Shown here: in pieces, positions 43,520 to 54,340 of the stretch
Numbering within the stretch: the first letter of the stretch is position 1
How the letters are laid out: each line of letters opens with the position of its first letter
From: Dendrolimus kikuchii
Taxonomy: Eukaryota; Arthropoda; Insecta; Lepidoptera; Lasiocampidae
Length of the DNA stretch: 64,000 nucleotides
Direction of reading: 5' to 3'
NCBI GenBank assembly: GCA_019925095.2
Contig: CM034412.1
Location: 9,111,501 to 9,175,500 of the forward strand
Position numbers and translations under genes: made by a program
Notes under the pieces: model-generated
Seen by the model: the letters and a program-made list of their open reading frames with translations, nothing else
Databases searched by the model: none
What the model was told of the DNA's origin: nothing

Positions 43520-44171
43520 TATCTTAAAGTCTTTACCTTTACAGTGAATAGTGTCAGTGTCAATTGCAGACAAGATGAGTTACTATCTGTGAGTGATATA
43601 CTGAATACTGATAAACTGATATGAAAAAAATATAAACAAATAAAGTGAAAAAATACAATAAAATTAATTACATTAAAACAAAATTACATCATAAAACTAT
43701 AGTGTTACGATTTATTTTGGCTTGCTATTATATTCGGGTTCCTCGTTCACTTACTACTCATGCACAGTGCGCGGGCTAATCATTCTTTCTCTTTTTTTCT
43801 AGTTTCTTCTCATTCGGATCTATATATAATCATCGCGTGAAACAGGAATGAACTAAAGAGTTAAAGATATAAAGACACATTTTAAACGCAAGTGATATAT
43901 AGATCTAATATCTCTTCGCGTCGGATATATATCTTTTGAGTTAATCACTCAGGAGTTACACACCGCTATATCTGTCTTCTATCGGATACATTTCAGGGAA
44001 TGTTCCTTAGAATTGCACTAGCTGTCTCCTCCATCACTATTTTACTATCGGACAACTAGACGCACCCGTTTGCGCCACCAGTAAATGGTGCAAACAGCGC
44101 CCGACAGGACGACGCGCTTCGCTTCGTCTTTTTTGATGCGCACTGCCGAAGAGTGGAATAATATTTTTTAA
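43520..44171. other. Unassigned region, possible transposon
   Basis: 44070-44120 contains GTTTGCGCCACCAGTAAATG, then GTGCAAACAGCGCCCGACAG; the first part folds on itself. The region has several ATATATC-type motifs. I suspect a transposon, but neither termini nor coding sequence are visible. Confidence 0.3.
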
Positions 44172-44490
44172 TTTTTTTTTATTTCAGGAGTTCAGCAGAC
44201 AGGCAGACGGCCCACTTGATAGAAAGCGGTTACCATCGCCTATGGACATATGCAACACCAAAGGTACTACAAATGCGCTGCTGCTCTCTTAAGGGAGACT
44301 GGAACCTGGTCACTAATGCCGGAACACAACTCAAGGTTGTTATGGCGACATACTTTAGACCAGTGGTGGTAGCCATCCAGTCGGGCAAATGCCTTACCAC
44401 CTGGCTGTGGGTTGTTTTGTCGCCTCTTATGACAGGCCGCCCGGCCGCAGGAAATTGTATTATTCTCTATCTGTTCCTGCACAGATAAAA
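44172..44490 (-). mobile_element. S1 SINE, full length
   Basis: Poly-T (44172-44180), GAGTTCAGCAGACAGGCAG, all internal blocks and CCTGCACAGATAAAAT. Very close to the Crz-intron copy at 61209-61527, so probably a recent insertion. Confidence 0.88.
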
Positions 44491-44559
44491 TGATAACATG
44501 TCTAACAGCACAGATAATATGTCGGTGTGCGTTTTTCCAGTCAAATATACTCTTTAAAA

Positions 44560-44690
44560 CTTCAAGTCACTGAGTGAAGAGGTATCATCTACTTAGAAGA
44601 TACCTATTCACTCAGTGACTTGAAGACTGAAGGCAGGCTTACTTAAGCGTGCTTCATCCTAGACATCGTCATCACTCAACGACAATTGAG
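44560..44690. mobile_element. S3 SINE fragment with a 31-bp foldback
   Basis: 44560-44590 and 44595-44625 are inverse complements (29 of 31 positions) around the 4-nt loop ACTT. The right arm and what follows (AGATACCTATTCACT, CTTGAAGACTGAAGG) are S3 sequence, matching 20840-20880. Confidence 0.85.
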
Positions 44691-45100
44691 ACAGTGATCA
44701 AACGCAAACGTTACTTTGAGGTTTTAGATTTCTTAAAAACAAAAACCTTAAGACAAAACATCATTAATTAGCCAATAAAACAACACTATTTCAGAAATAG
44801 TTCAATTTAAGTAACCACAATTAATTACTAACTTTATTACAGTTTTATCGATTGTCCCGGAATCTAACTTAAAAGGTTTTAAAGCATTCAATATGTGAAT
44901 ACACACAAATCAACGGACAGACAAAACTCCGATCCATTATACACTGTTATCTGCACGTGGTTCCGTACGTATATATTTAAATATAATACATTATAAAGTT
45001 GAAACTCTCGCATTTTTGTATAATAAAACTGTAATTTATGCAAATATATTATGTCGAAAATCATGTAAAAATAGAATTCCATAGCTAGATAGATAGACAT
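44691..45100. other. Unassigned sequence
   Basis: No gene or repeat recognised. Confidence 0.35.
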
Positions 45101-45570
45101 TGTTACGACCTAGACGCCGACAAAGACAAATTCACACCCGCATACCTGAAGAAACACATTTTATTACCTTTCGGCATTTGGACTTCTTTTGTTTACTTTG
45201 TATTTAAAATTTGTGATTAGAAAACAGCCCATTGTGTACTGTAATCTTTTATGGCAGTTATTAGCCAGGTGTGTCGATTTTATGTAGAAACTGATTCTAG
45301 GAAATGCGATCCACGCGGCCGGGCAGACATTTTGCATCTATGCAGTATATAGCAATGCCTCGATTGAGGGACGAGACAGTCTAGCGATAACCACGAGCGA
45401 AGCAAGACTTATGTACATTCGGTAATCGATTGAATTACGATTTTCTGCATTACGTTTGGACTTGTTGCGTTGGGTTATATTTGTAACTGTGTTATACGTG
45501 TTTGTATAGTTCTAATAAACTCTATAATAATTCCAACGACATTTTGATTCGAGTCCTGTAACTCGTAACA
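45101..45570 (+). mobile_element. Solo LTR, copy 3 (sense on plus strand)
   Basis: 470 bp, TGTTACGACCTAGACGCCG to CTGTAACTCGTAACA. U3 carries a TATA-like GCAGTATATAGCAATGCC (TATAAA in the other copies), and AATAAA lies in GTTCTAATAAACTC near 45512. The flanks are ACAT and ATAT, near-matches to the 4-bp site of copy 1. No internal retrotransposon sequence adjoins. Confidence 0.8.
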
Positions 45571-45842
45571 ATATATTACTACTTGAAAACTAGAAGGGGG
45601 GGGGGGTCTTGGCTTCTATTACGAGTGATCACCGAAGAGGAAGGGGGTAAAATTGTTATTAATTATGAGTACGTTCCCTTACAAGGTATAGTAGAATGTG
45701 TGTGTATGTGTGCCTGCGTCCGTTTGTATGTGTGAACCTGGAACTTGTATAGGAATCACTACAGTGATTAACCTCACCACCACTCTCACCATACCATTGT
45801 AACAGTAACACTCCACACTAGAATAAGTATTACAGAAATAAA
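45571..45842. other. Unassigned sequence
   Basis: Contains a G-run (45596-45606) and short GTGT-rich segments; nothing else recognised. Confidence 0.35.
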
Positions 45843-46251
45843 TCTATATATATAAAAAAACAATTGCTGTTCGTTAGTCTCGCTAAAACTCGAGAACGGC
45901 TGGACTGATTTGGCTAATTTTGGTTTTGAATTATTTTTGGAAGTCCAGGGAAGGCTTAAAAGGTGAGAAAATATGAAAAAAATGCTTGGAATATACTTAA
46001 AAAAAAACAATAATTTCGCTATCCCTTAGAAACTATTTCTACCTGTCAAACATTTGATGTTCGTCCTGTCGTTTAGAAATCAATTAAATTTAAAAGTCGT
46101 TCAGAAATCAAATTAAATTTAAAAGTGAAGTTTTTTTCATTTTTTTGGTTTTCAATGTTAAACGTTTGATGTTCGTCCCGTCGTTCAGAAACCAACGTTT
46201 TTTATTCATTGATTCTTTGACGATACGAAGTTTGCCGGGTCAGGCCTTTAG
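45843..46251 (+). mobile_element. Helitron-like element with internal duplication
   Basis: A|TCTATATATATAAAAAAACA, CGAGAACGGCTGGACTGATT and GGAAGTCCAGGGAAGGC, ending TACGAAGTTTGCCGGGTCAG and TTAG|T. TTTGATGTTCGTCCTGTCGT at about 46047 is repeated as TTTGATGTTCGTCCCGTCGT about 120 bp later. Confidence 0.7.
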
Positions 46252-46769
46252 TTGTCTCGACATTTAGTGAACTAAAAAGTTTTTAACAACTCTATACCTT
46301 GAAGGTTTACCACATATGCACTTGGGATCCCTAAAACCCTTATTTTAAAAGTAAAAAGGGCCTCGCCGATAACCGAAAAGAGGTGAACACTGGACACGTA
46401 TTGGACCAAATATAAATGTCTCGGCCGGACATTAAGATACCGCCAGGAATGTTAAAAGCTATTTAATATTATGTTCTGTTCAAACTTTATTATTCAACGC
46501 GGTATGGTTAGGCGAAAGTGCGGTATTTTTATAAATAATAATTAAGAAAATAGCGTCTGGTTATTTAAATTTAGGTTTATTTAGTAACTAGTAGTAACTA
46601 GATCGTTCCACCGTCGCTCGCCACAATATAAAAACATTAATAGTGCAAAGCCTTCATCGACTGTTAATAATTTTGATATATGTAAATTGTAACTTTTAAA
46701 AAAATCTTGTTGAATATCATTTACTGCACACTTGACACACACACACATTCTTTTTACAAATTAAAAAAT
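46252..46769. other. Unassigned sequence
   Basis: No gene or repeat recognised. Confidence 0.35.
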
Positions 46770-47070
46770 TTGTGTGTGTGTGTTTGTGCAGTTCACACAT
46801 AGTAGAAGTGAAACAAAGTGTGAAAAGGGGTGGGAGAGATTCTAAATTTCGTGACGTCAGACTTCATATACTATATCGTTATAATATTTTTAAGCTTTAA
46901 GATACTAGATTTGAAGTATTAACGAAAAACTTTAAAACATTTCCAACTCTATCTGTATGAGTATAGTGTTTAAATTATTAAATGTACTGTATCCTATCTC
47001 ATTATGTGTCGCTTTTTCCTTTCATCGAGTTTCAAAACACAACTATTCTAAAAAGTTTCACTTCAAAAAC
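46770..47070 (+). repeat. R repeat, copy 3 (uninterrupted)
   Basis: GTGTGTTTGTGCAGTTCACA, GTGAAACAAAGTGTGAAAAG, CATATACTATATCGTTATAA, TTATTAAATGTACTGTATCC and TTTCAAAACACAACTATTC. An A/C-rich and GT-rich inverted pair sits just before it (46737-46785). Confidence 0.72.
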
Positions 47071-47691
47071 TTAATAGTCTTTGTACACACAGTACAGCTC
47101 CGTTTCTCATACCCTTTTACCATATGAATTTTTATAGGTTTAATTTTAGATTTTATATTGTCGTTAGGATACATCTTGTAAACTAATTTTTACTCAGGAT
47201 CTAATCTGAATATTTAGGATTGGCCCCAGAGTTGTTTGTTGCATGTCACCGTAAAATCGTCGGAACCGTTAGTTTATAATTAACCTAGTGCGATTATAAC
47301 TGTCAATAGTTTTCGCTGATAATCAGGGATGGAAACAATTACAATCTGACGCTTTAACTTTCTTGAGTTTGTAAACTAACCTCCGGGTGTCACTTCACAA
47401 TCTGACGTATTTCCGACAGATCTGTAACTTCGTATTCTAAGATTTATAACTCACAATACAAGTACAACTTACTTAGCTTATGTTTGTCTGCTGATAAAAA
47501 AATAAAAACATTTCTCTTTCAGAACTTTCTTAGTGTCATGCAATCATGCTTCACTTACACACCGAAGGCATTTAAATGAAAGCGCGATAAACAGGCTCGT
47601 ATTAATGAATGTGTTTCAGGTACTTAACACAAAATGTTATAAACGTATTATAATAATAATAGGTAAGCCGCAGGGAGGCTTTGAGGCAAAC
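47071..47691. other. Unassigned sequence
   Basis: 47215-47260 (GGCCCCAGAGTTGTTTGTTG) resembles part of the SINE at 48580-48785. The rest is unrecognised. Confidence 0.35.
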
Positions 47692-47921
47692 AAAGTCGGG
47701 ATAGCTTAGTGGTTAACGCACCCTCGTCTTATTCCAATGACATGGGTTCAAATACCGGCCGGGAAGTATGTATCCACTAGACAGCTTTATTGATTTCTCC
47801 TTTAAGGCCGGCAGCGCATTAGCAGCACCACTGGTATTGTTAATGTCCATAGACGATGGTAACCACTTTCCATCACAGATGGACCGTCAGCCTGTCTGCT
47901 AAGTTTCAGCAATTAAAAAAA
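47692..47921 (+). mobile_element. tRNA-headed SINE with an S1-type tail
   Basis: A tRNA-like head with box A TAGCTTAGTGG (47702-47712) and box B GGTTCAAATACC (47745-47756). About 45 bp later it enters the S1 tail (GGCAGCGCATTAGCAGCACC, GACGATGGTAACCACTTTCC, GACCGTCAGCCTGTCTGC) and an A-tail. Head, tail and polarity show a pol III-type SINE. It is not a tRNA gene, because the arms do not pair and no anticodon loop is clear. Confidence 0.8.
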
Positions 47922-47954
47922 TATGGATATTATAAAATTATCACGTGATGACGT

Positions 47955-48035
47955 GCTGGTAAAGGAAAAGGACGTGACGAAACTTATCCGAGGAGATAAC
48001 CGATGTGTAACACCTGCCAATCTAGGTTGGGAGTA
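47955..48035 (+). mobile_element. T1 SINE fragment
   Basis: GGAAAAGGACGTGACGAAAC, AGATAACCGATGTGTAACAC and CTGCCAATCTAGGTTGG. Diverged T1 body. Confidence 0.55.
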
Positions 48036-48310
48036 GTTAGTAGACCACGAGGTGAGAGGAGGGACACGCGCCCCCTCTCACTTCGTGGTGAGACCCGAGG
48101 TAGAGAGTTGGGTCGCTCCTGCTAACAACTGGTGGGGCCAGCCCATGTAGGGCCGCCTGTCGTCCATCCGGGCTGGAGGTGAATGCGCAAGCGAGCCCAC
48201 AGCCCGGACATGAGACACTCGAGGTTTGAACAGGAGTTTTAGTGGAGTAACCCTAACTGAGGCGTGGCAGTGGCACTTCGTATGTGCGGTGCTAGTGCTA
48301 GAATCCACTT
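48036..48310 (+). mobile_element. R1-like LINE 3' region
   Basis: GC-rich. It starts with a stem (ACCACGAGGTGAGAGG at 48044-48059 against CCTCTCACTTCGTGGT at 48074-48089, one mismatch), then GCAAGCGAGCCCACAGCCCG, GACATGAGACACTCGAGG and GGAGTTTTAGTGGAGTAACC. The last block matches 51240-51410 and the inverse of 22640-22690. Confidence 0.6.
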
Positions 48311-48579
48311 TTTTACTATTTCTTCTCCTTTTCGTTCGATCTTCGGCATTAATTATTTAGCAATAAAGGATGCCTTAATAGTAGGCATGTTTTAATTAGT
48401 AATTTTTTATTTAAATAAACTCATTTAAATTAAATTCAAATATTTGTACGCCCAACGAATGGGCAATGACCATCATATTGTATAACATATAATATAAGAT
48501 GTTGTTTTTTTATTTGGTAGAGTAAAACACATATTGTATATCACCAAATTACGCTTGTGTTATAATATAATATATAATA
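48311..48579. other. Unassigned sequence
   Basis: AT-rich; nothing recognised. Confidence 0.35.
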
Positions 48580-48785
48580 ATAATAATCGGCAGACAAACA
48601 CACACATTGTATGGGTAATATGCAACGGGCTAACTCTGGGGCCGATCCCAGACACCCAGACCATAGTAAATAACTGATAATTTTTTTCTGAAATTTACCA
48701 TACCAAGAATGGAACCCGGAGCCTCTGCGTTGCTGTGAGCTAAGCCGGCAAAGACTCAACCCGCTCAGCGACAGAAACCGTTCAA
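48580..48785 (-). mobile_element. SINE with tRNA-like head
   Basis: The minus strand reads CGCTGAGCGGGTTGAGTC, CCGGCTTAGCTCACAGCAAC, then box-B-like CCGGGTTCCATTC. Later come GGTGTCTGGGATCGGCCCC, GTTGCATATTACCCATACAA and an ATTATTATTAT tail. A different SINE family from T1 and S1. Confidence 0.6.
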
Positions 48786-49012
48786 TTGATCAATTATACC
48801 GTGTCATTGACAAATAAATGAAGAAATTATTATTATTAATCCAATCATGTACACCAGTTTTCAGGATTTTAAGCTAGTATTTCTTAGGGCAATGGAACTA
48901 GGCGTAGGCGGCATGGCGAGACATTTGTACACAACATAATTGATCAGTCTTTGAAAAACGGAATCATTCTAGCGAAAGTGATTTTCTTTCAATCCCTTAT
49001 GAACATTAGTGT
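48786..49012. other. Unassigned sequence
   Basis: No gene or repeat recognised. Confidence 0.3.
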
Positions 49013-49075
49013 TGCAGATTTTCATAAATGATGGTAACTTACCATCAGGAAGACCGTATGCATTTGCCTACAAAC
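49013..49075 (+). mobile_element. SINE 3' tail
   Basis: GATGGTAACTTACCATCAGG, then AAGACCGTATGCATTTGC and an A-tail. This is the common lepidopteran SINE tail pattern ATCAGGNGGNCCGTNTGC (recalled). The body is absent. Confidence 0.5.
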
Positions 49076-49457
49076 ATTAAAAAAGAGTTCACAAGGCATG
49101 CATAATCGCCTACGTACGTTCGGGCTATCTTTAGGTCGGCCGACAATAAATCGCGGGCTCGTCGCCTGAATAAAGTCGTCAGGATATCGTATCGCCACGA
49201 TACGGCCCACGGCACGTCGCAACGCGAATTTTATACGACCAAGCTTAAAGTAAAGGATAGTGCACATTCTTTGCATTATTTTTAAATATTGGGCTGGCAG
49301 CTGAGTGACTGCAGATTTCAAATAAGAATAAAAATGCAACATTTTTCACAACATGTATGCGATACATTGAGCTTCTCTGTAATATGATAGGTTGTGTTAT
49401 GATGATCTGAATCGACAATAGCCTTAATATGGGTCTCATCGACTTCAACTGAACAAC
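49076..49457. other. Unassigned sequence, partly GC-rich
   Basis: 49100-49240 is GC-rich with a small stem (GTATCG and CGATAC near 49187). It could be transposon or exon; nothing recognised. Confidence 0.3.
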
Positions 49458-49773
49458 CAGGGGCTCAATTATTCTAATAGTGTCTCATCAAAATCGTCCG
49501 GCACTTTCGTCTCAATCGTAGGTTTGCCTGATTTCGGTATTCTGTTAATTCTGATATTGTACCCGTAGCACGCTCTATCATTATAAATATTTATAAGCGA
49601 AAACTCGGGAAATACATGTTTAAAATTTCTACTAATGGTAATACCATTTTGTCTGCTATTATTCCGCCGCGACGATATGGAGAAAATATTGTGGATTTAG
49701 TAGAATACGAATTTTTGACACTTTGCATATCTTTGCAATGCCAAGATATTGAAATAGCAGAATTGGGCCCCTG
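49458..49773 (-). mobile_element. TIR element, copy 2
   Basis: CAGGGGCTCAATTATTCTA at the left and TAGCAGAATTGGGCCCCTG at the right are inverted repeats; 316 bp. The interior is the inverse of 31607-31935, with the same short frame (ACYGYNIRINRIPKSGKPTI) on the minus strand. No target duplication was found. Confidence 0.72.
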
Positions 49774-51239
49774 ATCGCCGAGCATTTTTCAATGAAAATC
49801 ACCAGGACCGAATCTGACACACCAATTTTGACACTGCCTTTCTTGAAAGAAAGGCTTCATTACTATACACGTCACATAACTTCTTATATGCTTGCCTTTT
49901 CGGAAACAATATAACAAAATATGTCTTAACAGCACGTGTTGTTCTTCTATTTTTATATTGGGATTAAAAGAATACCAAAGAACTAATCGATGTAATTTAT
50001 TTACTAAAGTCCATACAATAAAAAAATATGATTTTGGTACTCTGGATACGTTAACGAAATTAAAGAAAGTAAAATCCACCTGTCGAGAAAATCTTCATTT
50101 AGCTGCCAACTCAATAAGTGACATGAACTAATGACTCGTCTCTCATGACGTTCTGTGAAAAATTTCTTACCCCTGTCAATGTACCGACTACCCATGCGCC
50201 CCATAAGTCAGCTACTTCTTGCTTCTTCTTCCTCATTACAATAAAAATTATATCCGAAATTGCTTCTTTTTCGTTGCACCAATACATAGGCATAATCTCA
50301 ACTTTATCCACGTAGACATATTTAACATAGTCATATTTAAATAAACTAAAAATTAAACTTAGTAAAATTTTAAATACACATCCTTTTTTAACACCCTGGG
50401 GGAATGTATATGCGCATTATTTCCCGGCCCAGATGAGGTTACTGGAAGGCGTATCTAACGCAAAAGAATCCGTGGGCAAAAGTTCAGACAGACTTTTAAT
50501 TTTACTTTATTAATTTTCCCCCGATAATATCAGATTGACTTTTCTGTTACAGTCTACACTGCCCTTTACAACTTACGTCTGCATCAAGTTATCGCGGTGT
50601 CCTAAGTTAGGTGCAAGTTCAGGGCCGGTCTTATCGTGGTCAAATAAATTGGACGCGCTCCGATCATTGTTATTGTCACGGTGACGCAATTGCTGGGCTT
50701 TTGCGTCGTTGAGTGTATATCCGGTTTTAGATATACCTACTGCTATTGACAGTTTGAATATATCGACGATAAATACCGGTTTTCTATATTTAAATATACA
50801 TTCATTCTTTTATCTTACGATTGGTAGAAAAATAGCATTACTTGTATTAAGTTTATATCAACTATTAACAATTACCTAATATAAATAAATTGACATTATA
50901 AAAAATAGTAGATATAAATTGCAGTCTCGGCCATTGCAATGCGTCTGCGTATTTCTGGCTCACAATTCCCCTTGTTAGTGATGACGGCGCCAATACTGGA
51001 AATGTTCTACAATTTACAAAGAAAGAAAGAATATATAGATTTCTATATAATATATTTACAGAAAGAAAAAAAAGAATTATACGTAAAATGAAATTTCTTA
51101 ATTCTTAAAAGTGAACACTAGTTTAAGATATTATTTATTTTTAAGTTAAAGTAGTAGTTTGTATAAAAAAACTTAAGTGTTTAGTGAGATGTGATTTTTC
51201 GAATTGTCACAAAGATTTCGTTGTATGATGTCAATCTGA
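49774..51239. other. Unassigned sequence
   Basis: About 1.4 kb of AT-rich sequence without recognised repeats. Overlapping open frames of 65-95 codons at 49789-50311 have no recognisable motif. Confidence 0.35.
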
Positions 51240-51410
51240 AGTCCTGCGGAGTGGCCCAGCTCTCTGGCTGGCCATAGTCCAGGCAGGAGGTAAATGCAAG
51301 AGCGAGCCCATAACTCAGACACGAGACGCATAGAGGAAAGTCAAAGGTTTTAGTGGATATTCCCGACCCAGGTTGCAATAGCATTCCTACGGAGGTCCTA
51401 AGAGTGCCAC
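51240..51410 (+). mobile_element. R1-like LINE 3' tail
   Basis: GCAAGAGCGAGCCCATAACTC, GACACGAGACGCATAGAGG and GGTTTTAGTGGATATTCCCG, matching 48190-48260. Confidence 0.6.
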
Positions 51411-51542
51411 CCTATTGTGGCGAATCCCACACTCCCCACCCTGCTACCCCGCGATAGTTTGTCCTCAAGCGGATTTCTCCGGAATACAAAACAGGTATAG
51501 CTACATGCTGTGAGTATGTATACCTTTGAGGATGTATGTATT

Positions 51543-51830
51543 TTATCCGTGCAGGAATGGAGGAAGAATACAATTGTCTGTTGCTAGGAGGCGACAGAAT
51601 AACCAACCAAAAACACAGCCAGGTTGTATGTGCCCATCTGGGTGGCTACCACCCCTAGTCTAGTGTGTGCCGTGATAAAAACTTCAAGTTATGTTCCGGT
51701 ATTAGTGGCCAGATTCTAGTCTCCCTTTAGAAAGAGGCAGCACATTGATAGCACCTTTCGTATCTATTACAAACGTCCATAGGCGTTGGTAACGGCTTTC
51801 CAGCAGGGCATCTGCCCGCCTTCATGCAAA
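51543..51830 (+). mobile_element. S1 SINE, diverged
   Basis: TATCCGTGCAGGAATGGAGG to AGGGCATCTGCCCGCC, with the GGCCGGGCGG part lost and no A-tail. Among the most diverged S1 copies. Confidence 0.7.
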
Positions 51831-52239
51831 TTTTGGTATGTAATTATGTATAACTGTGAGTTGAATAAATTCAAAAAAATATCGATTGTCAAGATCATTT
51901 ATCGTCTGTTGGCTTCATAGAAAATAAAATCCAATTTGCAACGTTGCTATTAAATTGTAATTAGATGTCTGAAAAACTGGCAACATCATTCTCTATAAAT
52001 AAAACTGGTCGTTGGTATAAAATTCAAATATAGAAGGTAAAATCAAAAGTCATTAGCGTCCAATAAGTTAAAAAGTTAAGCGGGCGAATAATAAATCATT
52101 TTTTATTTCATCTCCGTACAAATTTTTCGGAGTCTCTTTTTTCATCAATTTAACACGGACAAAAAGTGGCACTCAATTGTTAGGTTTACGCGGGGATATT
52201 TATTATTCTTTTTTTTTATCGCGGGCAACCCGTTTAATA
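51831..52239. other. Unassigned sequence
   Basis: AT-rich upstream flank of the promoter-like block; nothing recognised. Confidence 0.3.
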
Positions 52240-52412
52240 TTTTTGGCCAATGGGAGGCGTTGGTTTGTAGTCGCTGACGCCCTCTTCGCTCCCGATTGGT
52301 CGATGTTTCAGAACAGATTGTGCGATGGCGGGAAACGGATTTAAGTCTGTGGCATCTCATTCTTACAATCGACAATCTAGAACTTCCAGGTGAGTTCTAT
52401 CGATATCGATAT
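52240..52412 (+). promoter_or_regulatory. Promoter-like block with 5' splice site
   Basis: In order: CCAAT at 52247-52251, inverted CCAAT (ATTGG) at 52295-52299, an E2F-type GGCGGGAAA at 52327-52335, an arthropod initiator TCATTC at 52357-52362, a splice donor CCAG|GTGAGT with GT at 52390, and two overlapping DREF sites TATCGATA (52398-52405 and 52404-52411). The block is GC-richer than its surroundings and I see no second copy in the window. E2F, DREF and CCAAT together are typical of replication or housekeeping promoters in insects. It predicts a short non-coding first exon (about 52359-52389) of a plus-strand gene. No coding exon was found downstream. Confidence 0.4.
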
Positions 52413-54052
52413 TTTATTTTCAAAATGAGTTATTTGTGATTATAATACTAACTAATATTAAAAATGCAAATATGAGTTTGTTGATTTATAACATTTTTAA
52501 GCCTTAACTATGCAACAGATCTTTACGAAATTTTGCTTACATGTTGTCAAGGGTATGAAAGAATTCCTAATATTTTCAAATACAGAATGAGACAACAGTT
52601 ATTATGCCTAGAGACGTTATATATTTAAAAAAATATCTTATTATGTGAAAGTATTATTCTGTGAGCTACATAATATCCAGATTTAATCATTTATGTTACG
52701 TGTTTCCCTCGTTTCAACGACTCCGGGGTACTTGCAAGTGCAAAGTAAAGCTCGCCGTCAGGGCCGCTATAGTACCTTTCATTTAGAAAAAAATACTGTT
52801 CCCGAGAGATATACTAATATAACCGAAAATATGGCACTTTGATCACGTTTTATTAAAGCCGCCGTTGCAATTTACTAACAAATACATCATCATGGCAACA
52901 AGAATGACAACCACAATTTTAATGTGTTGCTGCTATGGTTAGTTCCGCCTTCAATGGATAGCTACAGGTATTTGTCATTAAGTACTTTTAATGAAAAAGT
53001 TCGACATTTCTAAGAATTATAATATGCCTACTTTATAACATACATATTCTTTTTAACAAGAGTGAAGCCGTGGGCGAAAACTGGTTGTATAATATATAGG
53101 CCGTGGTAGCTAAGTAGTTTGCCCATTCGCATATCAAATTTAAAGATGGGTTATAAATCTAGCCGAGAAGTATGCTACACTTAGGCTGTTTTCTAATCTA
53201 ATGTGCATATTTTTACAGTTATCATTATGGTAACATGGGGGTTTATATGCTAACGGTGAAGTAAACTTGATTCAAACTGAACATCGAGATATTCTCAAAG
53301 GCTTTTCGTCATTTGTTTTTGTTGAACTTCTCAAGCAATTTCGAAGAAAATAAACTACAAAAGGCATTTGTTTGTAAACTCTTTTGTTTGTAAATTATTT
53401 CAATCGATGTGCTCGAAGAAGAACGGAAATTTTGACAAAATTCTTAAAACAACATTTGCATTTTCTGTACAAACATCCACTATTCTTGGTTGCATTAGTA
53501 ATGACAATATTTTAAATAGTGCAATTGAACACAGAAACACTGCGTTGTATCTGTCCTGTCTAGAGGAGCATCCGTGAGAGACCGCATAGCTTAAACAATG
53601 CAATGGTTTTAGTGAGTATTTCAGTTTAATCGGTAAATTACACACTAAAAGTCCTCGTCTCCAAGCATTGGAATACCAAACGATAGTTAACGGATTGCAC
53701 CAAAAAAGAATCACTACACTTCAATGGACTAGGCGGATTAACGCTGATACCCATACAGTATAGAGGGCGCCAGTAATCGAATAACATTATATTTTCACTT
53801 CTTGTTTAATTTTATCGACAGTGTCCCATCCTTACGTCCTAATTGAGAGTTGACTTGTATTGAGAACGACGTGTAGCCACGGCGCGGCGGCCGTTTGCGA
53901 CCGACCTCTTTACGCCGAATGCCCGTTTTACTACAATTCTGGTACTTCATTATGCTTGTCATTCATTCGACTCTATCCTTATTTGGAAAATTAGAGGGGA
54001 ATTGTTTTAACACTAACTGTACAGGAAACCGTTATTTAATTAATGACAATTT
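52413..54052. other. Unassigned sequence
   Basis: 53400-53577 is a coding-like stretch (CSKKNGNFDKILKTTFAFSV on the plus strand), also open on the minus strand; no domain seen. No repeat recognised. Confidence 0.3.
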
Positions 54053-54340
54053 CCTTTTTTTTATTACGAAGCTGTCAAAGAAGCAGACGGCCCAGCTCAT
54101 GGACTTTTGCAACACCAGGAGCGAACAATGGGATAGAAAGGAAGGAATATGAGAATGGAATGGGGGAACTCTCACTCATCGCACGAAACACGATTAGCTC
54201 AATGCTAACTGTTTCACGACGATATTCTGTGAGAGCATTGTTACACACTGATGGAGTTAGCCCAAAGAGCTGTAATCGAGATAATAATTCTATCATGGCT
54301 CTACCACGTTCATGCACTAGTGTTGTACTTATTCTATCCG
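54053..54340 (-). mobile_element. S2 SINE-like copy
   Basis: TTTTTTTATTACGAAGCTG, GAAGCAGACGGCCCAGCTCA, TTTTGCAACACCAGGAGCG, a purine-rich block, then ACGATTAGCTCAATGCTAAC and AATTCTATCATGGCTCTACC. It shows that the S1-like tail and the TTAGCTCA block belong to one element. Confidence 0.65.

Noticed and set aside
44070..44125. LTR retrotransposon primer-binding site (AGCGCCCGACAGGAC)
   Set aside because: Only a loose match to known primer-binding sites. No LTR boundary or gag-pol adjoins, and the local hairpin fits a DNA element as well.
47695..47765. Functional tRNA gene
   Set aside because: Boxes A and B are good, but the acceptor and anticodon arms do not pair, and a SINE body with an A-tail follows.
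53400..53714. 104-codon minus-strand protein
   Set aside because: Both strands are open over the same interval and no domain or splice site decides between them; left unassigned.
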